64,000 nucleotides of DNA from Dama dama (Eukaryota; Chordata; Mammalia; Artiodactyla; Cervidae): the NCBI RefSeq assembly GCF_033118175.1, contig NC_083714.1, positions 12,524,001 through 12,588,000 on the forward strand, read 5' to 3'. The translations under genes were made by a program, and so were the position numbers. Each line of letters begins with the position of its first letter. Position 1 is the stretch's first letter. The notes below the pieces were generated by a model. The model did no database searches. It had not been told where the DNA came from and saw only the letters and a list, made by a program, of their open reading frames with translations. Positions 11,021 to 21,248 of this stretch are shown here, one piece after another.

Positions 11021-11351
11021 ACTTCCCTGGTGGTCCAGTAGTTAAGAATCCTCCTGCCAGTGCAGGGGACATGGGTTCGATCCCTGGTACAGGAAGATCC
11101 TACATGCTGCAGAGCAACTAAGCTCGTGCACCACAATTACTAAGCCCATGCTCTAAAGCCCGGGAGCCTCAACTACTGAGCCTGTGTGCTGAAACTACTG
11201 AAACCCATGTGCCTAGAGCCCATTGTCCACAACAAGAGAAGCCACCGCAATTAGAAAACTACACACTGCAACAAAGAGTAGCCACCGCTCGCCGCTACTG
11301 GAGAAAACCTACTCATAGCAATGAAGACCCATTGCAGCCCCACGAAAAAAA
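11021..11351 (+). mobile_element. CHR-type SINE, long form, with decayed TSD
   Basis: Starts 'acttccctggtggtccagta' with a polymerase III B box GGTTCGATCC at 11074-11083, followed by repeated 'aactactgagcc'-type modules and 'caacaagagaagccaccgca'. Flanking gaacaactgaag (11009-11020) and gaacaagtgaga (11352-11363) look like a mutated TSD. Confidence 0.92.
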
Positions 11352-11928
11352 GAACAAGTGAGACAAACTATGGTTATTCAGGCTTGAGGATTTGGCAGGA
11401 ATTTTCTTGAAAATGAGCAAAATGAGTCTGTCATTTGAAGGAAAGCAACTGGCCGTATTTGTTGCCAGTGAAAAAATTTGAACTTTTCAAGTATTAGAAT
11501 TTTAGAAATCTTGAATATGGGCTTGACAGTTTCCCAAAACTTAGTCTTTTCTAATGAGATTGGTAATTATATTAATGTGTATGATTTTTTTGATATTAGG
11601 TAATAAAATCTGTTAAAAGTTGGAAGTTCTGCAAATCCCAGTGAACGAATATCTTCCAAATATCTTCCAAATGACTAGTGCCTGATGTTACAAAATCATG
11701 CATGGCTAAAAGATCAATTGAAAGACAAGATAGGTCAATCAGTTTTAATGTAATCAAGTACAGAAGTAAATAGATAACAGATTCTATGTTGCAACTTATC
11801 TAAAAGAGTCTACCACTTGCAGAACTTTGGCATAACATCAAAGAATACCCACAGTTATCTTAAGAGGGTATTAAAATACTTAATTTTCCAAGTATATAAC
11901 TGCATGAAGCCAGATTTTCTTCATATAT

Positions 11929-12051
11929 TTCAACCAAAACAACATATTGCAACAGAGCAAATGCAGAAACAGATATGAAGATCCAACTGTTCCAACCAAA
12001 ATAACATATTGCAGAAGAGTGAGTGCAGAAGCAGATATAAAGATCCAGCTG
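11929..12051 (+). repeat. Two-copy tandem duplication (61-62 bp)
   Basis: Units 11929-11989 and 11990-12051 share the pattern ttc(c)aaccaaaa.aacatattgca ... agatccaactg/agctg with about 10 differences. It lies inside the hAT relic, so it arose within the element or after insertion. Confidence 0.85.
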
Positions 12052-12320
12052 TCTTCTATCAAGGCAGACATTAAGGAGATTTGCAAAAAAATATGTAAAA
12101 CAGTCCCTCTTCTCACTTTCTTTGTTTTGGAAAATATAACTATTGATAGTTTTCATGAAAATGCATAATACATGTTAACTTGTAATAAGTTCATTATCGC
12201 TTTTAAATGAATAAATATTTTAATTATTACTGTTTTATATGGTACATATTGATAGATATTAATGCACATAAAAACTCTGGGGTCCTTCAGTGATTTTTAA
12301 GAGAGTAAAAAGGTCTTAAA

Positions 12321-12530
12321 GGGACTTCCCTGGTGGTCCAATGGCTAAGACTCCAAGTTCTCAATGCAGGAGGCCCAGGTTTGACGCCTGGTCGGGGAAC
12401 TAGATCCCACATGCTGCAACTAAGAGTTCACATGCTGCAATTAACAAATCTGCATGCTGCAACTAAAGATCCCCCTTGCCACAACTAAGACCCAGTGCAG
12501 CTAAATAATAAATTATTTTTTTAAAAAAAG
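12321..12530 (+). mobile_element. CHR-type SINE, short form
   Basis: Begins 'gggacttccctggtggtcca', ends in 'ctaaataataaattattttt' and an A-rich tail. aaaggtcttaaag to its left and aaaggatcttgaaaag to its right look like a diverged TSD. Confidence 0.92.
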
Positions 12531-12556
12531 GATCTTGAAAAGTTTGAAAACCACCT

Positions 12557-13266
12557 CTCTCCAGAGACCAACTCTATCATTTTATAGGAAAGTGAAGTGG
12601 TTGATGGAAGATGCTGCTTGTCAGTTGCAGAGGCAGAGAAGTAATGTTATTCTAGTCCTCTTTCCAGTGTACCACATTGGCTTATGGATTGGTGATATGA
12701 TTTTGTAATTCATCCTAGTAGATGGAGATAAAATATCAAATAGGAAATGTACTAATTGTGCTTGTATCTTTCCTACCAAGTTCAGTGTAATTGACAATTC
12801 AGAAACATTCTTACTATTACAAACCACAGCAGAAAGAGACACTGATGAAGAAAGGCAATGAACTATAGTTAGTTATTTTTAGGTATCAAATTGGAAAACT
12901 CATAAAACCAAAGTTCTTGTCTTACGTATCTTTGTATTCACCACAGTGTATAGCCTATTTCCTTGTATGTAGTTGATTCTCAGTAGCTAGTTGTTGAATG
13001 AAGTTTGAATTTCAGTGAAGGGTAGATATATTTGCCAAGAGGGAAGAACTGGAATCAATGATATCAATTTATAGGAACTCTTGATATCAGTTATTTTCTA
13101 ACTGTTAAGGTATTTAGTAACAGGAATGCCCCATTACTAAAAGTACCTGAATAGAGGGCAGATACTATTTTGTTGGCAATACCCACAAAGTCTTATTCAA
13201 CTCAAATTCTATTGTTCTGGTTGTTAAAAGGAAATTTTTTGAGCTCCAATCCTTGTCTCTATAATT
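12557..13266. other. Intron, with a possible L2 tail
   Basis: Around 12925-13005, 'ctcagtagctagttgttgaa' and the bases before it resemble the L2 3' end in plus orientation. The rest shows nothing recognisable. Confidence 0.4.
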
Positions 13267-13500
13267 TTAAGTAATTCTAAGGTATAATTGGCATAAAATA
13301 AACTGCACATATATAAAGTATACAATTTAAGGTGTACAATTATATACACACTTGTGAAACCATCAGTACATTAAAAATAATGAACATATAAGTCCCTCCA
13401 AAAGATTTTCATCCTCTTGAATAGTTCCTCTCTCCCTTCCTACATCAACAGGTAACCACTGATCTGCTTTCTATACATTAATTTCATTTTCTAGAGTTAA

Positions 13501-13632
13501 ATAAGTGGAGTCATATGGTATGCATGCTTTCTTTGTTTTGTGTCTTTGTTTCTCAGCATTTCAGTTATATAAATGGAGTCATATGGTATGTACACTTTCT
13601 TCATTTCGTATCTTTTTTTCTCATCATTTCAC
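13501..13632. repeat. 64-bp local tandem duplication within L1
   Basis: 'ataagtggagtcatatggta' at 13501 and 'ataaatggagtcatatggta' at 13569 begin two units ending near 13564 and 13632. The later part of the units has diverged more than the start. Confidence 0.85.
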
Positions 13633-14267
13633 ATTTATCCACATTGTAGTGTGTATTCATAGTTCATTATTTTCTTCTTGAGTAGTATTCCATTGTGTAG
13701 ATATACCACACTTTGTTTTTTGGTTCGCATGTTGATGGGTATTTGGGTTGTTTACAGTTTGTGGCTATTACAGGTAAAGGTTCTATGAACATTTTAATTT
13801 TTGCATTTTAACAGTTATTTTGTTGAAGTGTAATTTACATAAAGTGACATGCATTGATCTTAGGTGAACAGCTAATTTTTTTTTAAATTGTATAAACTTT
13901 GGTAACCACTATCCAGGTCAAGATACAGAAATTTCCATTACTCCAAGCTCCATCTTGCCCCTTTCCTTTCAATGACTTTTATGTCATTTATTAAAACTTA
14001 AACTCCAAGATTGCAAAGTTATTTATCATATTTTCTTCCAGAATATTTATAATTTCAGATTTTGTCTTTAGGACCATTTTTTCTACATAGATTACCAGTT
14101 GTTTCAGTACCTTATATTGAAAAGTAATTCCTTTTTTCATTGGTTTGGTTTGATGGCTTTATTGAAAATCAATTGAATGTATAGGTCAGAATTTATTAGT
14201 CTGGTCTGTTGATCTGCTTGTCTATCCTTATTCCAGTATTATGATTTCTTCATTATCTTGACATTAT

Positions 14268-14488
14268 TTGTTGTTCAGTCACTCAGTCGTGTCCAGCTCT
14301 TTGTGACCCCGTGGACTGCAGCATGCTTGGCTTCCCTGTCCTTCACCATCTCCTGGAATTTGCTCAAACTCATGTCCATTAAGTCAATGTTGCCATCCAA
14401 CCATCTCATCCTCTGTTGTCCCCTTTTCCTGCCTTCAGTCAGGGTCTTTTCCAGTGAATCGACTCTTAACATCAGGTGGCCAAAATAA
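14268..14488 (-). mobile_element. BovB 3' end, 5'-truncated
   Basis: 'ttgttgttcagtcactcagt' to 'catcaggtggccaaaataat' is the antisense 3' terminal 220 bp of BovB. It carries only the last codons of the reverse transcriptase reading frame. It sits in old antisense L1. Confidence 0.93.
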
Positions 14489-15396
14489 TACTTTTAATTT
14501 TGTAGTATAAATCCTTCAAATTTTTTGTACTTCATGATTGTCTTGATTATTGTCTTGAATAATTATGCCATATAATTTTTAGATTCATCTTGTCAATTTT
14601 TACTAAAAAGCCATTTGAGATTTTGGTAAGGATAGCAGTAATTCTAAGGATCAGTTTAGGAACAAGTGAAATACTAAAAGTATTGGGTTTTCCAATCTGT
14701 GAATATGGTATGTTTCTCCATTAATTTAGATATTGTTTAATTACCTTCATCATAGATGTCATACTCAGTATTTGTTATTTCTTCCTATGCATATGATTGT
14801 ATAGCAAATGGTATAATTTAAAAATTTTATTTTTAGTTGTTGCCAAGATATAGACATTCATTTTTATATCGATCTTTTTATCCCAAGACATTACTGGTTT
14901 TTTTTAGGGCATGATTTATATATTATAGAATATACCCATTTAGGCACACTTCTGTGAGTTTTGACAGGTGCATACAATAGTAAGTGCAGTCATTCAAGAT
15001 ACAGAACAGCATTGCTAAAATTATTCATTAGGTTCTAGTAGTTAACTTTGTATTTTTCATGTACATAATCATATTATCTGCAAATATCTTTGAGATATCA
15101 ATATCTCTTGAGTTATATGTTTTCCTTTTCACCTTTTCAATCTGAATGCCTTTTTCTGCTCTCTGTCTTATTATACTGGCTAGGACTTTCAGTGTAAGTT
15201 TAATGTAAGAGAAAACATCCATTTTTTTTTTGCACTCTGTCTTTTGGGGAATATGTTCAATGTTTTGCTCTTATATTACCTTTAAGTTTTACACAGTAGC
15301 CGATTGAGGAACTCCTTTTCCATTCTTGTTTGCTGACATTAAAAATTGATGTTAAATTTCATCAGAAATAATTTGTACCTGTTTCAATGGTCATAT

Positions 15397-15735
15397 TGTC
15401 AGGAATTCAGCTGGGTTGCTAGATGTCTTAGTAGCCAATTAAAACAAGCAAACCAGAATGAAAATAACATCCCTTTAATTGCTTACTATGATTGATAAGC
15501 AAGAGACTAAATCAGGGAAAATGCCAACTTGCCTTCCCTCCCATTTACATTTTTCTCCATGCAGTGACTGCAGGTCTGACAGATCAGTACAGACTTGGGG
15601 GTTAGGTCATCCCACTGATGAAGGAGCCTCAAGCAAAAAGCTCCTGCAGTTTTAGAGACCTAGAGACCTAGGGGAGGAAGAGGAGAAATGCTGTCAGTGA
15701 AAATGTGCTGAATACTTTGTCAGATGAAGAAAATT
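15397..15735. other. Unidentified insertion inside old L1
   Basis: L1-like sequence stops near 15396 and resumes near 15740 ('ttttgctatgaatgttgtga'). The intervening ~340 bp start TGTCAGGAATTCAGC and reach ...TTTGTCA at about 15722. The TG...CA ends suggest an LTR, but no TSD was found and no family was recognised. Confidence 0.35.
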
Positions 15736-16821
15736 GTCTTCAGAGTTTTCCCCTACTTGTTTTGCTATGAATGTTGTGAACAAGTTTTTATGTGGACATA
15801 CTTTCATTTTTCTTGGGTAAATATCAAGAACTGGAATTGCTGGATTGTATCATAAGGCTATTTTAAATTTTATAAGAAAGTGCCAAATTGTTCTTAAAGT
15901 AGTTGCACTATTGTACATTCCACCAATGTATAAAAATTCTAGTTGTCCCTCACTCTAGCCTGCATTTACTACTGTAACTCTTTTTAAATTTTAGCTGTTT
16001 TGATGTCTGATTATTGCTGTCTCCTTGTAAGTTTTCTTATAGTTCTCTTTTTAAAATTTATATTCAGTAAAATTTACTGTCCATGATGTATGGTCTGTGA
16101 GCTTTGATAAAAGCATACAATCTTGTAACCACTGCCATAAACAAGATTCATAACAGTTCCATCACCTCACGGTATTTCCTAATGCTGCTCCTTTATGATT
16201 AGCCCCTCCACTTACCCAGAGTTCCTGGTTATTTTCTGATTCTATAATTTTATATCTTTTTCATAATGTATTTATTATAGATTGAATCATTCAGTATGTA
16301 ACCTATTGAGTTTAGCTTTTTTCTCTTAATGTAATACATTTGACATTTATCCATATGGTGTCTATCTGTAGGCCATTTCTTTTTTATTTCTTTTCTTACA
16401 CTTGAGGGGTAAGAGCTCCTATATATTTTGGATCCAACATCTTTGTTTGATATATACAAGTTTTGTGAATATGTTCACCCATTTGGTGTCTTTTTAAAAT
16501 TTTTTTAGCTGGTATATTCAGAGAATAAGTTAAATTTTGACACAGTTTATCTCATTTTTATGTTTATGGCTTTCTGTGTTCTTTTAAGAAATCTTTAAGT
16601 ACACCAAACTCACCAAGATTTTCTTCCATGTTTGCTTCTAAAAGTGCTTCTTTTTACACATTTAGTTGTTCATGTATGGTATTTAGTAAGGGTTTTTTCT
16701 CCCCATGTGTTTAACTAGTTCTAGCATAATTTTTTTTTCCAGCACAATTTTTTGAAAAAAAATGTTCCCTTCCTCATTTAATTACTTTGGTGCTTTTGTT
16801 GAATATTGTCTTGCTATATCT

Positions 16822-17218
16822 CACTGTGCTCACTGTTCGCTGAACCCCATGGTAGGCAAGGTGCTAGCTAAGAGGCTGAAAGAAAATGCCAGAAGCCATA
16901 GGAATTGCAGACACATTTATTCTTTCCTGGCTAGTGCAGCAGCTGTCGTGGCATGACATGACATAACACAACACATCTCAACACACACACCCCCCCCCCC
17001 GACACACACCCAGGACTTTCCAGGTGGACCTTATATTTGCTTACAGAACAAAAGTAGCCTGTGGCCAAGCAAGTACCTCATGATGTGTATATTCAGTGCT
17101 ATAAGTGATCTCAGCTGTTCCATAATCATTATTTACAAAATGTGGGACAAGAGCAAGAGGCTGTGACGCAAGAGAGCCTGACCATCCCCATCTTGGCTAA
17201 TTTGCTTTTTCCCTACAA
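16822..17218 (-). mobile_element. Solo-LTR-like insertion with 6-bp direct repeats
   Basis: Old antisense L1 is split here; the L1 reads across as ...gctatatct + atttttggactct. The direct repeat atatct lies at 16816-16821 and 17219-17224, a 6-bp size typical of class II endogenous retroviruses. Within it, TG at 16825 and CA at 17217 are the likely LTR ends. On the minus strand an AATAAA occurs near 16920. An ACAC/C10 tract (16973-17010) lies in the middle. No coding retroviral sequence is present. Confidence 0.6.
16973..17010. repeat. CA-rich tract with C10 run
   Basis: Mixed ACAC simple repeat, then ten C at 16991-17000, then GACACACACC. It is probably hypervariable in length. Confidence 0.9.
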
Positions 17219-17283
17219 ATATCTATTTTTGGACTCTAATTAAAGTTCCTCCATATATATGTCTACTTTTAAGCTAATAGCAG

Positions 17284-17505
17284 ATACTTCCTAGGTGGCG
17301 TACTGGTAAAGAATCTGCCTGCCAGTGCAGGAGACACAGGTGAGGCGAGTTTGATCCCTGGGTCAGAAAGATCCCTTGGAGAAGGAAATGGCAACCCACT
17401 CTAGTATTCTTGCCTGGAAAATCACATGGACAGGGGAGCCTGGTGGGTTACAGTCCATGGGGTCACAAAGAGTTGTACACCACTTAGGGACTAAACAACA
17501 ACCAT
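17284..17505 (+). mobile_element. Bov-tA SINE, plus arm of inverted pair
   Basis: A tRNA-like head ('ggtaaagaatctgcctgcca') and BovA tail ('gagaaggaaatggcaaccca', 'acagtccatggggtcacaaa'). The first bases are diverged. Confidence 0.92.
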
Positions 17506-17508
17506 GAA

Positions 17509-17638
17509 ATTCTCCAGACCAGAATACTGGAGTGATAGCCTTTTGCTTCTCCAGGGGATCTTCCCAACCTAGGGATCGAACCCAGGTCTCCCACGTTGTA
17601 GGCAGATTCTTTACCATCTGAACCACTGGGAAAGCCCA
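17509..17638 (-). mobile_element. Bov-tA SINE lacking its 3' part, minus arm
   Basis: 'ttctccaggggatcttccca' to 'gaaccactgggaaagccca' is the complement of the Bov-tA head and mid part. The 3' tail that should lie to the left is missing and only three bases separate it from the plus copy, which is unusual because SINEs normally lose their 5' end. Confidence 0.9.
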
Positions 17639-18824
17639 GAAAACAACAGTGTATGAAACAAGCTATATGTAGGTCTAAGATTTGGTAACTGATAAAAATA
17701 TTTTAGAAAAACATATAGTTAAGTTTATTTTGAGATGAGGAATACTCTAACTTTCCTTCATTTTGACTTCGTAGGAGAAATGCTTGAACAGTGACCCTGT
17801 AGGAAATGGCCTTATTTGGCATTAGTATGATTTAATTTCAGGAAGCCTTCTAAAATATGAAGCATTTGTTTAAGCTTTAGTATCCCTTCTGAGTACTTTT
17901 CATAGCTGGCTATAAATGAGCCAGCCTTCTATAGTTTTAAGGTCACGTTAATTTTCATTGTTTTGTTTCAAAGTAAGCTATACATTTTCTTCAGGTATGG
18001 TATGTTGAAAGTTTTTACTGTCTGGCAAGATTCATCTCCGTAGATTCCCCCTACCCCATTTTCCTCCTTAAAGATACTAAATACATTTTGAAGGAAGAAG
18101 CCTCCAACTTATAAAAATAAATGGAAGAAAAAAAGAAAAATAATAACTTTTTTTAGTTCTTATAGTCAGTTGAATTCCTGGATTTTTTTTTTTAAATTTT
18201 CTTTACTTCAGAGTGAATGTACTCAATTTATAGTTCATAGTGAATAAATGCATGCTTAGCTCTTAGTCCTCTCAATTCTATTTGCTTGCTTATCTTTTGC
18301 AGCCTATTTAGGCATTTCATTTTTCTCCACAGTTGGAGTAAAGAATTTTTGTTGTTGTTATAGCACAAGCTTATTATACCTTATCACAGCCTTCATGCCT
18401 TCATTTGTATATAATGCATAATGGAAAAAACTACAAACTAATGTTGTAAAATAACAAATGATATTAAACTGAGAAAGGTCACCTTTCTTAGAGGCAGAAA
18501 AAGAGATTCATCTTCAGGGACTTACATTTGTTTTCCTGACTAATTTGAATGACACATTTGAATTTGCAGATTGACAACTGTTATATTTAAGACATGAGTT
18601 TATAAACTTATCTGTATTCTAGTAGATTTTCAAACCCATGACCTCATTTTTCCTCCACTCCATGATTCCCAGATAGGGAAAGAGAAGTATCATTTTTCTT
18701 CAGATGGTTAAATCATTATAATTTGAAATTGACAATATGTTAAAAAAAATAGGTGAGTCCAAAATCAGGTCTTTCTCATTTCCATGAGGCATTATAAACA
18801 TTATGTTACTCAGGCTTCGTTGTT
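17639..18824. other. Intron, nothing recognised
   Basis: AT-rich sequence without recognised repeats, exons or RNA genes. Confidence 0.45.
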
Positions 18825-18955
18825 GTGGGTTGTTTTGTTTTGTTTTTTGTCTTTTGCTTTGCTATGTGGAATCTTAATTTCCCAACTGGAGATCAAACCT
18901 GTGCCTCCTGAATGAAGTGCAGAGGCTATTCACTGGACCATCAGGGAAATACCAC
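18825..18955 (-). mobile_element. CHR-type SINE
   Basis: T-rich tail complement (gttttgttttgttttttg), then 'cccaactggagatcaaacct' and 'ccatcagggaaatacca' at the right edge. Confidence 0.85.
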
Positions 18956-19044
18956 TCAGCTTTATTTTAGAATCAGGTCCTAATTTATTTTTAAAAAACT
19001 GAAAATATTCAATGCAAGAAGGATTAAATTATTTCAGGTTATAA

Positions 19045-20440
19045 TGCTGTGAAAGTGCTACACTCAATATGCCAGCAAATATGAAAAACTCAGTGGTGTT
19101 CACAGGACTGGAAAAGGTTAGTTTTCATTCCAGTTCCAAAGAAGTGCAATGCCAAAGAATGTTCAAACTACTGCACAATTGCACTCATTTCGCATGCTAG
19201 CAAGGTAATGCTCAAAATCCTTCAAGCTTTGGCTTCAACAGTATGTGAACCGAGAATTTCCAGATGTACAAGCTGGATTTAGAAAAGGCAGAGGAACCAG
19301 AGTTCAAATTGCTAACTAACATCCATTGGATCATAGGAAAAGCAAGAGAATTCTAGGAAAACATCTACTTCTGCTTCTTTGACTACACTAAAGCCTTCGA
19401 CTGTTTGGATGATATCACACTATAAAAAAATTTTAAAAGAGATGAGAATATGAAGCCACCTTCCCTGCCTCCTGAGAAACCTGTATGCAGGTCAAGAAGG
19501 AACAATCAGAACCAGATATGGAACAATGGACTGGTTCAGAATTAGGAAAGGAGTATGTCAAGGCTGTATATTGTCACCCTGCTTATTTAACTTATATGCA
19601 GTGTACATAATGAGAAATGCCGGGCTGGATAAAGCACAAGCTGGAATCAAGATTGCCAGGAGAAATACCAATAACCTCGTATTTGAAGATGACACCACCC
19701 TTATGGCGGAAAGCGAAGAGGAACTAAAGAGCCTCTTGATGAAGGTGAAAGAGCTGGCTTAAAACTCAACATTCAAAAAACTAAGATCGTGGCATCCAGT
19801 CCCATCATTTGACAGCAAATAGATGGGGAAACAATGGAAACAGTGACAGACTTTATTTTCTTGAGCTCCAAAATGACTGCAGCCATGAAATTAAAAGACA
19901 CTTGCTCCTTGAAAGAAAAGCTATGACAAACCTAGACAGCATATTAAAAGCAGAGATGTCACTTTGCAGACAAAGCTATATCAAAGGTATAGTCAAAGCT
20001 ATGGTTTTCCTGGTAGTCATGTACAGATGTGAGAGCTGGATCATAAAGAAGGCTGAGTGCTGAAGAACTGAAGCTTTCAAACTATGGTGTTGGAGAAGAC
20101 TCTTAACAATCCCTTGGACAGCAAGATCAAACTCGTCAATCCTAAAGGAAATCAACCCTGACTATTCATTGAAAGGACTGATGCTGATGCTGAGGCTCCA
20201 ATACTTTGGCCACCCGATGTGAAGAGTGGCCTCATTAGAAAAGACCCTGATGCTGGAAGAGATTGAAGGCAGGAGGAGAAGGGGACGACAGAGGGTGAGG
20301 TGGTTGGATGGCATCACTGACTCAATGGACATGAGTTTGAACAAACTCCAGGAGGTGGTGAAGGACAGGGAAGCCTGGCATGCTGCAGTCCCTGGGGTCG
20401 CAAAGAGACATGACTATGTGACTGAACAATGATGATAATG
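19045..20440 (+). mobile_element. BovB LINE, 5'-truncated, with dead RT remnant
   Basis: Covers the BovB reverse transcriptase (RT) domain to the 3' end. It starts at 'gctgtgaaagtgctacactc' and ends in a (TGA)n-like tail near 20440. The longest pieces of reading frame are 19526-19762 (78 codons, with the RT motif C changed from YADD to FEDD) and 19809-20063. Stops and frameshifts throughout make it inactive. It forms an inverted pair with 21249-22847. Confidence 0.95.
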
Positions 20441-20846
20441 TTTTCTTAGTTCTGCTTATGTATCTATTTTTTCATCTGTATTCTTCATAATAGTTAAAAG
20501 TTCTGTAAAGATTTTAATAGGTTTAATCATTAATAAAATCAGAAATTATTATGGAGTACAAGGGTGTAGACATACGTTCTCATTAAATCACAGTTAATGG
20601 AAATGTGTACTCATAGGAACATTAACTTGGTTCATTTTGGGTAGAATAAGGCATAAAGTTTCATATCCTTTTCCTACCATTGTCGTTAAAAATGCATGTC
20701 TAAACATGAAATTTATATATTAACAAAAGATGTCTCTATGATAAATGTTTATCCAAAATTAAATGTAGAAAAAATATTTGGAGGATGATGGAGAGATTAG
20801 GTCCTTATTTTTTTGTTTTTCTTTGTCTATTTTTTCAGTAATCGGT
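20441..20846. other. Intron between inverted BovB arms
   Basis: AT-rich sequence with no recognised element. Confidence 0.4.
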
Positions 20847-21057
20847 GTTGTTCTTCAGCTGCTAAATCATATCCAACACTTTGTGACCCCATGGAGAGTA
20901 GCCTGCCAGGCTCCTCTATCCATGGATTTCTTCAGGCAAGAATACTGGAGTGGGTTGCCATTTCCCTCTCCAGGAGATTTTCCCAGACCAGGGATCAAAC
21001 CCTCATCTCCTGCACTGGCAAGTGAATTCTTTACCACTGAGCCACCTGGGAAGCCCT
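20847..21057 (-). mobile_element. Bov-tA SINE
   Basis: 'gttgttcttcagctgctaaa' to 'gagccacctgggaagccct' is a complete antisense Bov-tA. Confidence 0.93.
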
Positions 21058-21116
21058 AGTTACTTATAGTAAATGTTTATTACTTTTACAATAAACACAT
21101 TTTAAAAATATTGAAT

Positions 21117-21216
21117 ACTAGCTTGCTGGATCTTAGTTCCCCAACCAGGAATTGAACCTGTGCCATCTGCATTGGGAGTGTAGGGTCTTAAGCACTGAAC
21201 TGCCAGGGAAGTCCCT
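21117..21216 (-). mobile_element. CHR-type SINE fragment
   Basis: 'tagttccccaaccaggaatt' to 'gaactgccagggaagtccc', the complement of the CHR head. Its 3' part is short. Confidence 0.88.
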
Positions 21217-21248
21217 ATGCCATTATTCCTGTTAAAAGAAAACAAGGC

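Larger units (their letters stand above)
10579..12556 (+). mobile_element. Degraded hAT (Charlie/Zaphod-like) DNA transposon
   Basis: The left end 'cagtggttctcaaagtatgg' and the right end 'aaaagtttgaaaaccac' form imperfect inverted repeats of the Charlie-type hAT class. Between them, plus-strand reading near 11390-11480 gives a peptide like FLKMSKMSLSFEGKQLAVFV, reminiscent of the dimerisation part of ZBED/hAT transposases, with stops and frameshifts. No 8-bp TSD remains. Two CHR SINEs (11021-11351, 12321-12530) are inserted in it, so the hAT is older than both. Confidence 0.65.
13267..17283 (-). mobile_element. Old L1 (L1M-like) block, antisense
   Basis: A chain of antisense L1 fragments: at least three 3'-end starts (about 13267 'ggtataattggcataaaata', 13815 'tgttgaagtgtaatttacat' and 16050) and ORF2-derived stretches such as 'gtagtattccattgtgtaga'. 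It is interrupted by a BovB tail (14268-14488), an unidentified insertion (15397-15735) and an LTR-like insertion (16822-17218). All reading frames are broken. Confidence 0.72.
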
